Positions 51,137 to 60,493 of a DNA stretch of 64,000 nt are shown here, in pieces. The position numbers and the translations under genes are program-made. The stretch is from Bacillus sp. FJAT-44742 (GTDB lineage Bacteria > Bacillota > Bacilli > Bacillales > Marinococcaceae): NCBI RefSeq assembly GCF_002797315.1, contig NZ_KZ454936.1:2737645-2801644 (forward strand), given 5' to 3'. The stretch's first letter is position 1, and each line of letters begins with the position of its first letter. The notes beneath the pieces were generated by a model. The model made no database searches. It was not told the origin of the DNA and was given only the letters and a program-made list of their open reading frames with translations.

Positions 51137-52251
51137 GTACGAAACCTCATCAATTTGAAATGAAGGCATCTGAACTGGGCTGCACCCTTATATCATACAG
51201 CTTTGGAGTAGGGATCTTAACACTTCCGAGGGATCTTGCCTCGAGACTTGATACCCCAGATGGGTGGATGACTGTCCTGTTAGCCGGCGTTGTTATCATG
51301 GCCTTAATTTATTTATGTGTCGCCCTGCAAAAAAATTTCACCCGGGAAAATGTTTTCGAGTATTTACTTAAAGGCCCCTTCAGCAAATGGATAGCTTTTC
51401 TCCTGGTTCCTATTTTCATTATATATTTTATTTTCACATCTGCTGTAGTACTTCGTTATTTTGGGATTGCCTCTAAAATGTATCTGCTCGATCAGACGCC
51501 TACTGAAGTGCTTGTAATGGCCATGTTAGTCATAAGTGCCTATGCTGCTTCGAAAGGCATTGAAGGGATTATATTTTTAAATATTTTGTTTGTTCCTACC
51601 ATTGTTTCAGCGTTAATCGGTGTTTCTATTTTAAACATAGGTAATGTTGAAGTTGAAAAGGTGCTTCCTGTGATGCCAGAAGGTGTATTTCATATGTTTG
51701 ATGGAATCTTTATTCCATTGTTTGCCTTAAACTCAGTAGTTCCTCTATTTTTTCTACTCGGTTTTTTACACAAAAATGAGGTAAAAAGTACACCATTAAT
51801 GGCGAGTATGGGAATTACTTCCCTCATTTACTCCATTATTGTAATCATAACCTACACCATTTTTTCCGTTGAAACTTCTAAAATCATTGTTTTTCCAACG
51901 ATTGAAGTAGCCAAGGAAATTGAGCTGGGCGGAATCTTTGAAAGGGTGGAATCTATTTTTTTAGCGATATGGGTACTAAGTATCTTTACCTCTGTTATGC
52001 TGTTATTCTTTTTGTCCGTACAAGTCACTCGAGAGATTTTTTTGACAAACAAACAAACCCCGTGGCTACCCGGTGTATTTGCTTTTATTATCTTCCTTGT
52101 TACGTTTTTTCCTGAAAATGAAGCAGAATTGCAAAGCTTCGTTGAATATTTGAATTACTCGGGACTCTTATTAATTCTCACAGTGCTGCTGGTCACAGGA
52201 TTCACTATTATGGTAAGAAAAAAACAAAAAAACAAGAGCCTTTCAACTTAA
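51133..52251 (+). CDS. Spore germination permease (GerAB/YndE family)
   Basis: 372 residues with ten helices, APC-superfamily fold of the germinant receptor B subunit. It starts KASELGCTLISYSFGVGILTLPRDLA, which matches the GerB N-terminus (SELG...GVGILTLPR). It is the likely ligand-recognising subunit in the spore inner membrane. GTG start overlapping the preceding gene. Ligand (amino acid, sugar or nucleoside) not predictable. Confidence 0.93.
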   Translation: MSTKPHQFEMKASELGCTLISYSFGVGILTLPRDLASRLDTPDGWMTVLLAGVVIMALIYLCVALQKNFTRENVFEYLLKGPFSKWIAFLLVPIFIIYFIFTSAVVLRYFGIASKMYLLDQTPTEVLVMAMLVISAYAASKGIEGIIFLNILFVPTIVSALIGVSILNIGNVEVEKVLPVMPEGVFHMFDGIFIPLFALNSVVPLFFLLGFLHKNEVKSTPLMASMGITSLIYSIIVIITYTIFSVETSKIIVFPTIEVAKEIELGGIFERVESIFLAIWVLSIFTSVMLLFFLSVQVTREIFLTNKQTPWLPGVFAFIIFLVTFFPENEAELQSFVEYLNYSGLLLILTVLLVTGFTIMVRKKQKNKSLST

Positions 52252-52275
52252 AAACAAATATGCAGGTGAGTGGAT

Positions 52276-53451
52276 TTGAAAAAGATTTCAGCTTGTCTAC
52301 TATTACTGCTGCTTTCTATTCTTCTTTCCTCCTGCTGGGACAGAAGTGAAATAGAGGAAATTGGATTTGTCCTTGGAGTAAGCTTTGATCCCCCGGCAGG
52401 TGGAGACGCGGAGAATGGCTTGGAAGTGACTCATCAAGTTGCTATACCTGGCGTAGAAGAAACCGCACAGGAGGAACCGCCTGGTGAAGATTCATTTATT
52501 AATTTAACTGCCACAGAGATGACAAATTTCAAAGTCATTCGAAAATTAAATACAAAGACAAGCCGAAGATTAAACTATGAACATCTAAAGGTTCTCATTA
52601 TTAATCGCAAGCTTCTTGAAGAAGGATACATGGAGGAGATACTGGATTTGTTTATCAGAGACCATGAAATGAGGCGCAGAACACTCCTGTTAATTTCAAA
52701 GGAGAAAGCAAGTGACATTCTTCAGTCCAGGCCTGTTCCTGAAAAAGTACCTAGTCAGTATATTGATTTCATCAGTGAAAATCACCCTTTTGTTCTTCCC
52801 ATGGTAGAACGAATGGAAGTTGGTGAGGTGTTAGAACGAGTCGTTGGACGAAGAAGCTACCTCCTCCCTTGCATTTTCAAATCAGAGGATGGCGAATTGA
52901 TTCTTCAAGGAGGAGGAATCATGCATGGAATGAAAAATCAATTTATTGACTATTTGCTGGATGAAGATATTGAAGGTTACAACTGGATTACTGGCGGAGC
53001 AGAAAAAGGGATTGTTGAAGTAAAAGGTGACAGGAGCAAAGGTAAAAGATTTGTTTTTGAAATTGATGATGCTTCTAGTGATATTACTTATGAAAGAAAA
53101 AACGGCAGCGATCATTTTCATGTCAAGATTACCGCCGAAGGACATGCTGCTGAATTGTGGGGCCATGATATTGACTTAAGTGACTCAGAAACAGTACGCC
53201 ACATGTCAGCGAGAGTAGAAGAAAAAATAAAAAAACAAGCGGAGAATATTATTAATAAAATGCAGGATGAATATCACATTGATATTTTTGAAATGATAAC
53301 TGAAATAAAACATAGTAACTATTCTTACTGGCAGGCCGTCAAGGATACATGGGACACACCAGATGGAGGCTTCTCAAAAGCTACAGTTACAATTGATGCA
53401 AACGTGGAGATTCGCCACCAAATGCTGATTGAAACATTGGAAAAAGATTAA
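52276..53451 (+). CDS. Germinant receptor lipoprotein (Ger(x)C family)
   Basis: 391 residues. Lipoprotein signal with LLSSC lipobox (Cys about residue 20) followed by WDRSEIEEIGFVLGVSFD, the typical GerC opening. Later segments QVAIPG, SRRLNYEHLKVLIINRKLLEEG and C-terminal VEEKIKKQAENIINKMQ are family hallmarks. The C subunit is anchored on the outer face of the spore inner membrane. TTG at 52276 gives AGGTGA a 6-base spacing; a GTG two codons earlier is the alternative. Confidence 0.92.
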   Translation: MKKISACLLLLLLSILLSSCWDRSEIEEIGFVLGVSFDPPAGGDAENGLEVTHQVAIPGVEETAQEEPPGEDSFINLTATEMTNFKVIRKLNTKTSRRLNYEHLKVLIINRKLLEEGYMEEILDLFIRDHEMRRRTLLLISKEKASDILQSRPVPEKVPSQYIDFISENHPFVLPMVERMEVGEVLERVVGRRSYLLPCIFKSEDGELILQGGGIMHGMKNQFIDYLLDEDIEGYNWITGGAEKGIVEVKGDRSKGKRFVFEIDDASSDITYERKNGSDHFHVKITAEGHAAELWGHDIDLSDSETVRHMSARVEEKIKKQAENIINKMQDEYHIDIFEMITEIKHSNYSYWQAVKDTWDTPDGGFSKATVTIDANVEIRHQMLIETLEKD

Positions 53452-53476
53452 TTCTCTTACAAGGAAGAGAGATACA

Positions 53477-55027
53477 ATGAAAACATTGCTGCAACGAAGA
53501 AAATTTTTACGAAACCAACTAAAAGAGACAACACCAAAACCGAAAAATGACCTGGATCTCTGCTTTTCAGGAGACCTCAAAAAAGACAGCTCTTTCATAA
53601 AAGAAGCTATTGGCAGCAGTGAAGAAATAAATCAGCGGTATTTCGGCGTTGCTGGAAAAAGAAAAGCATGTTTGTTTTTTCTTGAAGGGCTTGCAGATGA
53701 ACAACTGATTGATCGGGATATCCTTCGTCCTCTAATGGAAATGGATGAAACTCTTCTGGAAAAATACAATGAAACGGGCCTCTTAACTGAAATTTCAAGT
53801 CATATTCTCCCTGTTTCTTCCGTAGAAGCAGAAGGGCAGCTTGATTCTCTTCTTGATAAATTTTTTTCAGGACACACTGTTCTCATTATTGATGGTTGTA
53901 AACAAGCTCTTACCATTGAAGCTATCTCTTTTACAGAACGCTCGGTGGAGCAGCCTGAAACAGAAGTGGTCGTAAGAGGGCCCAGAGACGGATTTACGGA
54001 AAACATTGAGACAAATGTAATGCTTTTGCGCAGAAGGCTGAAAGACCCAAACCTCACCTTTGAATATGAAAAGGTCGGTGAACGTTCAAAAACCAGGCTG
54101 TCTATTGGCTATATTAAAGGCTTGGCAGACGAGAACGTGGTAGAAGAAATCAGATATAGAATACAATGCATTGAGTTTGATAACATTCAAGAGCTTGGTA
54201 TGGTGGAAGAATTTATTAAAGACAATCAATTGTCTATCTTCCCCACCTCTCTTTATACAGAACGTCCCGACAAGGCTGCTTCCTTTCTCAGCAGTGGCCA
54301 TGTCGCTCTTCTATTGGATGGCACTCCCTATGCGATGATCCAGCCCATTCTTTTTCCGCACTTTTTTAAATCGCCCGAAGATTATTATGAAAACTGGATT
54401 ATCAGTACACTCATACGCACCCTCCGTACTGGTGCCGTCTTTATCGCTGTCTTTTTACCTGCGTTATATATTGCCTTAGTGTCCTTTCATCAGGGTATGA
54501 TTCCAACAACCTTAGCCTTGTCAATTGCTGCTTCTAGAGAGGGAGTTCCTTTTCCCTCTTTTATGGAAGCCATTGTTATGGAAATTACGCTAGAACTATT
54601 AAGGGAAGCAGGAATCCGGCTGCCCCGCATGGTCGGACAGACGATTGGAATAGTCGGCGGCATCGTGATCGGTGATGCTGCGGTAAGAGCAGGCATTGTA
54701 AGTCCTATTATGATCATTGTTGTGGCGTTAACAGCTATCGCCTCCTTTACTCTTCCTGTGTATAACATTAGTATTGCCATTAGGATTCTTCGGTTTGCTT
54801 TCATGATTTCCGCAGCGTTTCTAGGCCTTTATGGGATAATCATTGTATTGATCATTGTATTTATTCATCTGTCAAGCTTGAAGAGCTTTGGAAGTCATTA
54901 TCTTTCCCCTTTTTCACCCTTTCGTTTTCTTGAATGGGGAGATATGATGTTGAGACTTCCTTTAAGCAATTTTCGGCAGCGAAACAAGGAACCTGCTATA
55001 AAAGATAAGGTACGCCAAAAAACGTAA
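53477..55027 (+). CDS. Germinant receptor A subunit (GerAA/SpoVAF family)
   Basis: 516 residues. A soluble N-terminal region with two lobes (CLFFLEGLADEQLIDRDILRPL, RGPRDGFTENIETNVMLLRRRLKDPNL) is followed by four to six membrane helices containing PALYIALVSFHQGMIPTTLALSIAASREGVPFPSFMEA and GQTIGIVGGIVIGDAAVRAGIVSP. These are strong GerA signatures. The ATG at 53477 has AAGGAAGAG. The gene order small-B-C-A differs from the classical A-B-C. Last gene of the operon. Confidence 0.94.
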   Translation: MKTLLQRRKFLRNQLKETTPKPKNDLDLCFSGDLKKDSSFIKEAIGSSEEINQRYFGVAGKRKACLFFLEGLADEQLIDRDILRPLMEMDETLLEKYNETGLLTEISSHILPVSSVEAEGQLDSLLDKFFSGHTVLIIDGCKQALTIEAISFTERSVEQPETEVVVRGPRDGFTENIETNVMLLRRRLKDPNLTFEYEKVGERSKTRLSIGYIKGLADENVVEEIRYRIQCIEFDNIQELGMVEEFIKDNQLSIFPTSLYTERPDKAASFLSSGHVALLLDGTPYAMIQPILFPHFFKSPEDYYENWIISTLIRTLRTGAVFIAVFLPALYIALVSFHQGMIPTTLALSIAASREGVPFPSFMEAIVMEITLELLREAGIRLPRMVGQTIGIVGGIVIGDAAVRAGIVSPIMIIVVALTAIASFTLPVYNISIAIRILRFAFMISAAFLGLYGIIIVLIIVFIHLSSLKSFGSHYLSPFSPFRFLEWGDMMLRLPLSNFRQRNKEPAIKDKVRQKT

Positions 55028-55087
55028 TCTTGAACGCGGCATTGTTTTTGTAGAAACTTATATCACAAGAGTGCAACACAGCGAAAG

Positions 55088-55762
55088 TTAAAAGAGTAAA
55101 GGGACTACGATAGAGATAAATATGGCGGCAAGTCCCATAGCTGTTCCTGCCATAGCACCTTGAAGCTGACCTTCTCTTGCAATTTCAGCTGTCCCTTGCC
55201 CATGGGCGATCGTGCCCATGGACAGACCGCGGGACACTGGATGGGAAATGTTTAACCTTGTTAGCAGCCAGGGCCCGACCATCCCGCCGATCGTTCCTGT
55301 CGCCACCACAAAAGCTGCTGCAAGTGAAGGATCCCCATTTATGAGCGTCGTCGTTTCCACTGCAATAGGCACAGTTGCCGATTTCACAGTTAGAGAAGCA
55401 ACAATTGAATCAGACAGGCCAGATAGTTTAGCGATGGCTGTGATTGAAAGGATGGCTGCTAATGAGCCCAGAACCAAGCCTGCCCCCCAAATCAGACTGT
55501 ACTCCATGATTAGCTTTCTATTCTTATATAAAGGTACAGCTAGCGCAGCCGTCGCCGGACCTAACAAATACGTCATGATCTCTTTTGCCGGTTCATACTG
55601 TTCATAGGAAACACCGCCTAAGAGAAAAATACATATAAGAATCGTTGTACTGAAAAAGACAGGTGTTGTAAAAGGCGAAGGAAACCTTTTTCCGACCTTT
55701 CTAGAAAGCATATACACTCCTACCGTCAGAAGTATACTAGCAGCTGTTACTGGTATCACCAT
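55088..55762 (-). CDS. cidB: LrgB/CidB-family membrane protein
   Basis: 224 residues, about seven helices. It has LLGPATAALAVPLYKN, LTVKSATVPIAVE, GTIGGMVGPWLL, and RGLSMGTIAHGQGTAEIAREGQLQGAMAGTAMGLAAI, the LrgB hallmark. It works with LrgA/CidA-type holin-like proteins; Bacillus homologues (YwbG/YsbB) are tied to pyruvate or acetoin overflow and cell death control. ATG behind AAGGAGGGG. It overlaps the upstream partner gene by 26 bases. Confidence 0.92.
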   Translation of the reverse strand: MVIPVTAASILLTVGVYMLSRKVGKRFPSPFTTPVFFSTTILICIFLLGGVSYEQYEPAKEIMTYLLGPATAALAVPLYKNRKLIMEYSLIWGAGLVLGSLAAILSITAIAKLSGLSDSIVASLTVKSATVPIAVETTTLINGDPSLAAAFVVATGTIGGMVGPWLLTRLNISHPVSRGLSMGTIAHGQGTAEIAREGQLQGAMAGTAMGLAAIFISIVVPLLF

Positions 55763-56132
55763 AACCGGCCCCCTCCTTCTTTTTAGCTAGATATTGCGAT
55801 ATAAATCCCGTAATAAACATTCCTATCCCTGTACTAATAATCAAGCCTAAAACCAGAATTAGACCATGTTGCAGAAAGAATTCTCCAAAGTTCATTAAAC
55901 CAACGGCAATAGGTATAAAAAAGAAAGCTAAATGTTTAATGAGGAGATTAGCGGCTCTCTCTACAAAATTCAGAGGAATAATGCCTGAAGCTAATAAACT
56001 GACAAGTATAAGCATCGCCATGACGTTTCCTGGTAAAGAAAGATTAAAAACATCCACTAAAAGGTACCCTGCCTCATTAATCAGCCACAAAAGAAATAAT
56101 TGAAAAATAAGCAAGCTGTAATCGCGCCACAT
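55737..56132 (-). CDS. cidA: CidA/LrgA-family holin-like protein
   Basis: 131 residues with four helices; the segment LPGNVMAMLILVSLLASGII is the CidA/LrgA motif, followed by VERAANLLIKHLAFFFIPIAVGLM. AAAGGAGG precedes the ATG. First gene of the pair with the LrgB-type gene; divergent from a LysR regulator, the same layout as ywbH-ywbG with ywbI in Bacillus subtilis. Confidence 0.92.
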   Translation of the reverse strand: MWRDYSLLIFQLFLLWLINEAGYLLVDVFNLSLPGNVMAMLILVSLLASGIIPLNFVERAANLLIKHLAFFFIPIAVGLMNFGEFFLQHGLILVLGLIISTGIGMFITGFISQYLAKKKEGAGYGDTSNSC

Positions 56133-56233
56133 TATGATCTCCTCCTTTCTGCTTCATTCCCAGCTCCACCCTTTTTTTCTGGGGTGGCACCTTTGTGAAA
56201 CTTATTATAAACTGAATACAACCTATAAATGAA

Positions 56234-56261
56234 ATACATATTTGTTATTACCAATATGCAT
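56234..56261. promoter_or_regulatory. Candidate LysR binding dyad
   Basis: ATACATATT, ten bases, AATATGCAT (eight of nine positions symmetrical) in the divergent region 32 bases before the LysR gene and about 100 bases before cidA. It fits the binding-site style of LysR regulators (T-N11-A inside a dyad). Confidence 0.5.
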
Positions 56262-56292
56262 TTTAACTATAAAGGAAAAGGAGTGTTACTCA

Positions 56293-57192
56293 ATGGACAT
56301 TAGGCATTTAGAGTATTTTTCGGAAGTAGCCAAACACTTAAGCTTTACAAAAGCCTCCCAAACCCTCCATGTTTCTCAGCCATCCATTAGTAAAGCTATT
56401 AAAAACTTAGAAGAAGAATTAGGCGTGCCATTATTTTACCGATCTTCAAAACAACTGGACTTAACTGATGCCGGACAAGCAGTGCTTATCAACGCTAAAA
56501 CTGTTTTAGCTGCCTTTAGAAACTTAACAACTGAACTAAATGATGTCATGGACCTTAAGAGCGGAGAAGTGAAAATTGGTATCCCCCCCATTGTTGGTGC
56601 AGCATTTTTCTCTAAGTTAATCAGTCATTATAAGGAGCTGTACCCTTTAGTAAAAATCACTTTAACAGAGGTGGGGACAAAAAAAATTAAACAAGGTGTA
56701 AAAGAAGGCTCCCTGGATATTGGATTAATATGTACTTTGCCAGCACACAGTTCTTCCTTCGAAGTTGTGAACGTCTTACAGGATCCCCTTGAGCTTGTTG
56801 TTTATAAGGATCACCCTTTGTCTAAAAAAGGTGACGTGTCTTTTTCCGAGTTAGCAGACGAACCTTTTGTCTTGTACCGCAAAGACTTCTCTTTATATGA
56901 CCAAATCATCAATGAATGCTCTAAACACAACTTTCACCCTAATGTAGTGTGTGAAAGTTCTCAAAAAGACTTCTTGTTGGGGATGGTGGAAGCAAAGTTA
57001 GGGGTGGCTTTGCTCCCCAGCAGGATTTGCCGTGACATCAATAATAAAGAGGTAACCAGTATCCCTTTATCTGAATGCGCCATCAACCTGGAGCTCGGGA
57101 TGATTTGGAAAAAGGATAAATATTTATCTTTTGCCGTAAAAGAGTTTGTTACTGTTTCCCAACAATATGTAAACCTCCATAAAAACCTGTAG
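56293..57192 (+). CDS. LysR-family regulator of the cidAB-like genes
   Basis: 299 residues. N-terminal winged helix (MDIRHLEYFSEVAKHLSFTKASQTLHVSQPSISKAIKNLEEELGVPLFYR, positions 1-49) and a C-terminal substrate-binding domain with VKIGIPPIVGAAFF and LDIGLICTLP. The layout matches YwbI/CidR, which activate the divergent holin-like genes in response to acetate or pyruvate metabolism. ATG at 56293 has AAGGAG; the frame is open further upstream without family resemblance. Confidence 0.9.
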   Translation: MDIRHLEYFSEVAKHLSFTKASQTLHVSQPSISKAIKNLEEELGVPLFYRSSKQLDLTDAGQAVLINAKTVLAAFRNLTTELNDVMDLKSGEVKIGIPPIVGAAFFSKLISHYKELYPLVKITLTEVGTKKIKQGVKEGSLDIGLICTLPAHSSSFEVVNVLQDPLELVVYKDHPLSKKGDVSFSELADEPFVLYRKDFSLYDQIINECSKHNFHPNVVCESSQKDFLLGMVEAKLGVALLPSRICRDINNKEVTSIPLSECAINLELGMIWKKDKYLSFAVKEFVTVSQQYVNLHKNL

Positions 57193-57448
57193 AAGACACT
57201 GTTTCTCAATTACCTTCTCATGTTCTCCCTCCTGCCATGCTTGTTATTTTCTTGCCAAGCATTTCGTTTCCGCCAGCAGCTGATTTACTAATGCCCTGGC
57301 GGTCAGGAGCCAGAATATTTGTCTTTCTTTCTTCCATATGATACTTTTTCTTTGCTGTTTCTTCTTATTTTGCGATCATGTTTAAAATAAAAGAAAAAGT
57401 GGGAAGCTACTCTTTTACCTGAAATATGAATTAGAGGGAGAGATGAAC

Positions 57449-58387
57449 ATGAAAGCAATTGTTATTAACCAATACGGCGGAAAAGAAGAATTGAAAGAAA
57501 CAACGGTTAACACCCCTTCGATTAATGAAGATCAGGTTTTAGTCGAAATACATGCTACATCTGTGAACCCTATTGACTGGAAAATGCGGGAGGGATATTT
57601 AAAAGAAATGTTTCCATTTGAATTCCCTATTACCCTTGGCTGGGATGCAGCAGGCATTATTACAGAGACAGGGAGCAAAGTAAAAGGATTTCAAAAAGGA
57701 GACAGGGTTTTTACTCGCCCTGCAACGACCAGGCATGGTACGTATGCTGAGTATGTAGCTGTAGAGGAAGAGAGACTTGCAAAAATGCCTGATGAGATGA
57801 GCTTTGAAGAAGGAGCCGCAATCCCGTTAGCCGGTTTAACAGCCTTACAATGTATTCAGGATTTAGGAGAAGTACAAGAAGGACAGAGAGTGCTCATTCA
57901 CGCAGGAGCCGGCGGGGTTGGAAATTTCGCTATTCAGATTGCCAAGCATATCGGTGCATACGTGGTAACGACTGCTAGCGGCAAAAATGAAGACCTTGTT
58001 ACATCTCTTGGCGCTGATCAAACCATCAACTATAAGGAAGAGGACTTTAGTGAAGCTGTTGAAAACATAGATTTTGTCCTGGATGCTGTTGGTGGAGATG
58101 TTCAGTCAAAGAGCTACAAAGTATTGAAAGAAAATGGAAAGCTTGTTTCTATTGTAGAACCTCCCTCCGAGGAGGAAGCGAGGAAGTATGGAGTGGATGC
58201 TTCGTTTCACTGGCTCAAAGAAAATGGAAAGCAGCTTCAGCAGCTTGCTGACCTGTATCAGACCGGAGAGGTAAAGCCGGTGATTAACAAAATATTCCCT
58301 TTTCATGAACACGGGCTTCAAGAAGCCCACAGCTTAAGTGAGTCACATCATGCGAGCGGAAAGATTGTAATTCAAATAAAAGAATAA
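57449..58387 (+). CDS. Zinc-free medium-chain dehydrogenase, quinone oxidoreductase type
   Basis: 312 residues. MKAIVINQYGG start, EIHATSVNPIDWKMREG (zinc-free MDR substrate domain), GLTALQCIQDLGEVQEGQRVLIHAGAGGVGNFAIQIAKHIGAYVVTTAS (NADPH-binding Rossmann), C-terminal GKIVIQIKE. It would reduce quinones or enones with NADPH. ATG at 57449 has AGGGAG at 8 bases; an ATG two codons earlier is too near. The 256 bases before it hold no recognisable gene. Confidence 0.9.
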   Translation: MKAIVINQYGGKEELKETTVNTPSINEDQVLVEIHATSVNPIDWKMREGYLKEMFPFEFPITLGWDAAGIITETGSKVKGFQKGDRVFTRPATTRHGTYAEYVAVEEERLAKMPDEMSFEEGAAIPLAGLTALQCIQDLGEVQEGQRVLIHAGAGGVGNFAIQIAKHIGAYVVTTASGKNEDLVTSLGADQTINYKEEDFSEAVENIDFVLDAVGGDVQSKSYKVLKENGKLVSIVEPPSEEEARKYGVDASFHWLKENGKQLQQLADLYQTGEVKPVINKIFPFHEHGLQEAHSLSESHHASGKIVIQIKE

Positions 58388-58400
58388 CTTTTGCAAATAG

Positions 58401-58446
58401 AAGGCCAGTTGGAAAATTTTTTCTGACCACCTTGCTTTTTTTTTTT
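58401..58446 (+). terminator. Terminator after the quinone oxidoreductase-like gene
   Basis: Imperfect stem AAGGCCAG / CTGACCACCTT followed by a 12-base T run. Confidence 0.6.
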
Positions 58447-58523
58447 CAAATGGTATTTCCACTCAAACATTGTTACGATAAAATAAATGATACCTATTCA
58501 ATCTACAATAGGAGTGATTCGGA

Positions 58524-59348
58524 ATGGGCCTTATTTTGGAAGAAGAGTATATAGATTATTTCACTTCTCAGAGATCAGCGTTTCAAGAAAAACTATTAAG
58601 CGAAGCAGTAAACGTCCGGGAAAAAATTCACGATATTCTTTTAATCGGAAACATTGATCTTCTCAACAATGCGCATACATTAGTCATGTACGTACTTAGC
58701 GGAGAGTTGAAATCCCTTGACGAATTTGCCCAAAAGGAAGGCATATCCTGGGCCTCTCAAGATTTAACATTGGCCTTTAAGCTGGAATGGGTACAGGCCA
58801 TCCGCAGAACAGTGTGGAATTTCCTTCAGCGATATGACTTAGAAAGAGAAGGCGAATCTTATAAAAACTTCTATGAGCTTGAGGAACAAGTAAATGACCG
58901 CATTGATCAGTTCCTAAACGGCTTTTTTCTCAGTTATTCTGCTTATAAGGACCAGTTGATTGAATCACAGAGGAAGATTGTTGAAGAGCTGTCTGTCCCA
59001 ATCATACCTGTAACGTCAACTGTTGGTGTCGTTCCGTTAATAAGAGAGATTAATTTATCAAGGGCTAATATCATAGAAGAGAAAATTCTAAATGAAATTG
59101 AAAGACTGAGAATCCAAACATTGATTATGGACTTTTCAGGAATTACATCCGTGGAAAAAGGAGTCCTCTCTCATTTGATGAAAATGATTGATGAAACTAA
59201 AATGATGGGGTGCGAATGCGTCATTACAGGGCTTGGACCAGAAATAGTAATGGAAATTACCAAGCTTGGCATTCAAATTCATTCTCAGGCAAAGACAAAG
59301 GGAAGTTTACAGCAGGCTCTGGAAGATTACCTGGTCTCGTCTATTTAA
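58524..59348 (+). CDS. RsbR-type STAS-domain stress protein
   Basis: 274 residues. N-terminal helical globin-like sensor half (about 1-140) and a C-terminal STAS domain. The domain begins ELSVPIIPVTSTVGVVPLIREINLSRA and continues with LIMDFSGITSVEKGVLSHLMKM, where RsbR proteins have the serine/threonine phosphorylation sites used by RsbT. It would be a stressosome component upstream of sigma-B. TAGGAG ribosome site; no rsb genes adjacent, so an orphan paralogue such as YkoB, YojH or YqhA. Confidence 0.85.
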   Translation: MGLILEEEYIDYFTSQRSAFQEKLLSEAVNVREKIHDILLIGNIDLLNNAHTLVMYVLSGELKSLDEFAQKEGISWASQDLTLAFKLEWVQAIRRTVWNFLQRYDLEREGESYKNFYELEEQVNDRIDQFLNGFFLSYSAYKDQLIESQRKIVEELSVPIIPVTSTVGVVPLIREINLSRANIIEEKILNEIERLRIQTLIMDFSGITSVEKGVLSHLMKMIDETKMMGCECVITGLGPEIVMEITKLGIQIHSQAKTKGSLQQALEDYLVSSI

Positions 59349-59362
59349 ATGAAAGTCCAAAG

Positions 59363-59395
59363 ACCGTGTTTCTATATAGAAAACACGGTTTTTTT
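59363..59395 (+). terminator. Terminator of the RsbR-type gene
   Basis: ACCGTGTTT / AAACACGGT stem followed by six T. Confidence 0.85.
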
Positions 59396-59435
59396 AAAAG
59401 TAGATACTGCCTGCTTCTTGTAAGAGCCAGTGTAA

Positions 59436-60338
59436 TTATTTTCCAAAACTCCCCAACATAGAAAAGAAATCTTTTAAAAACTCATAAAAAAGTTTTTCCG
59501 TCGGAAGGATTTTTCTTTCATTTGAAACAATGACTCCTACCGTACGAGTAACTCTCTGTTTTGTAATTGGCACTTTCACGGTGGACCTTGGAATCCCGTC
59601 AATTAGAGTGATTTCCGGGAGAAGGGTTATTCCTAATCCTGCGGAGACTAATCCTTTTATAGCGTCCACATCTTCACCTTCGAAGGAAACACTAGGTTCA
59701 AACCCTAATTGGAGACAGGCGTCTACAATAATTTCACGCAATATAAATCCCGGTGGGAATAAAACAAATGAATCCTCTCGTAATTGGTCAAGAGATAAGG
59801 AAGACTGGTCTGCTAGTGGATGGTCTGATGGCAGGAGTGCTACTATGTCTTCTACAAACAATATGTCTCCTTTTATCTTTTCATTTTTAGGCAATGGCCC
59901 AAGAAGAGCCATATCAATTTCTCCCTTTATGACGGAGTCAATCAGATTGTAATAAGAACCTTGTTTTAATTCGAACTTAACTTGAGGGTATTTTTTCCGG
60001 AAAGAAGAAATAGCTGTCGGCATCGTATAATTCGCCATACTCGTTGGAAAGCCGATTCTCGCGATCCCTTTTTCAGGATCCAGATATTCTTGAACCTCCC
60101 TTTTTGCATTATCAATAACATGTATGGCTTCCTCCATATGCTCCAAAAACATTTTTCCAATTGGAGTTAACTTAACATTTCTCCCTTCTCGGATAAACAA
60201 GTTCACTCCTAATTCTTCCTCGAGCTTAAAGATTTGACGACTAACAGCAGATTGGGCTACATTCAGTGACAAAGCAGCTTCAGTAACGTGTTCTTGTTTA
60301 GCAACTTCAATAAAATATTGAATCTGTCTTAGTTCCAA
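59436..60338 (-). CDS. GltC-like LysR regulator
   Basis: 300 residues. Winged helix MELRQIQYFIEVAKQEHVTEAALSLNVAQSAVSRQIFKLEEELGVNLFIREGRNVKLTPIGK, then a substrate domain with RIGFPTSMANYTMPTAIS, DMALLGPLP, FVLFPPGFILREI and EGEDVDAIKGLVSAGLGITLLPE. All are very close to Bacillus subtilis GltC, activator of glutamate synthase. However, no gltAB lies beside it, as it does in B. subtilis, so the target may be elsewhere. TTG start behind GGAGCGAG. Confidence 0.88.
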   Translation of the reverse strand: MELRQIQYFIEVAKQEHVTEAALSLNVAQSAVSRQIFKLEEELGVNLFIREGRNVKLTPIGKMFLEHMEEAIHVIDNAKREVQEYLDPEKGIARIGFPTSMANYTMPTAISSFRKKYPQVKFELKQGSYYNLIDSVIKGEIDMALLGPLPKNEKIKGDILFVEDIVALLPSDHPLADQSSLSLDQLREDSFVLFPPGFILREIIVDACLQLGFEPSVSFEGEDVDAIKGLVSAGLGITLLPEITLIDGIPRSTVKVPITKQRVTRTVGVIVSNERKILPTEKLFYEFLKDFFSMLGSFGK

Positions 60339-60447
60339 ACTGCTCGCTCCTTTGAATCAATCTATTTTTGATATCATTTCAATCTAATCAATATATTGTT
60401 TAGCTTAATATTTAGTTATATAATGAAATCAACTTAGAAATAATAAA

Positions 60448-60466
60448 GAAAAGAGCACTGCTCTTT
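60448..60466. terminator. Palindromic hairpin upstream of the GltC-like gene
   Basis: AAAAGAGCA and TGCTCTTTT separated by one C. Terminator-like on either strand, or an operator. Confidence 0.45.
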
Positions 60467-60493
60467 TAAAAATTAGCTCTATATATAGACAGA

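Noticed and set aside
55212-55607. 131-codon plus-strand open frame opposite the LrgB gene
   Set aside because: No ribosome site, composition of an antisense shadow, and it lies wholly within a clear membrane protein gene.
57193-57448. Possible decayed membrane protein gene before the quinone oxidoreductase
   Set aside because: Some hydrophobic stretches in different frames, but no continuous match to any family and no ribosome site.
59530-59952. 140-codon plus-strand open frame opposite the GltC-like gene
   Set aside because: Shadow frame; the minus-strand protein matches LysR throughout.
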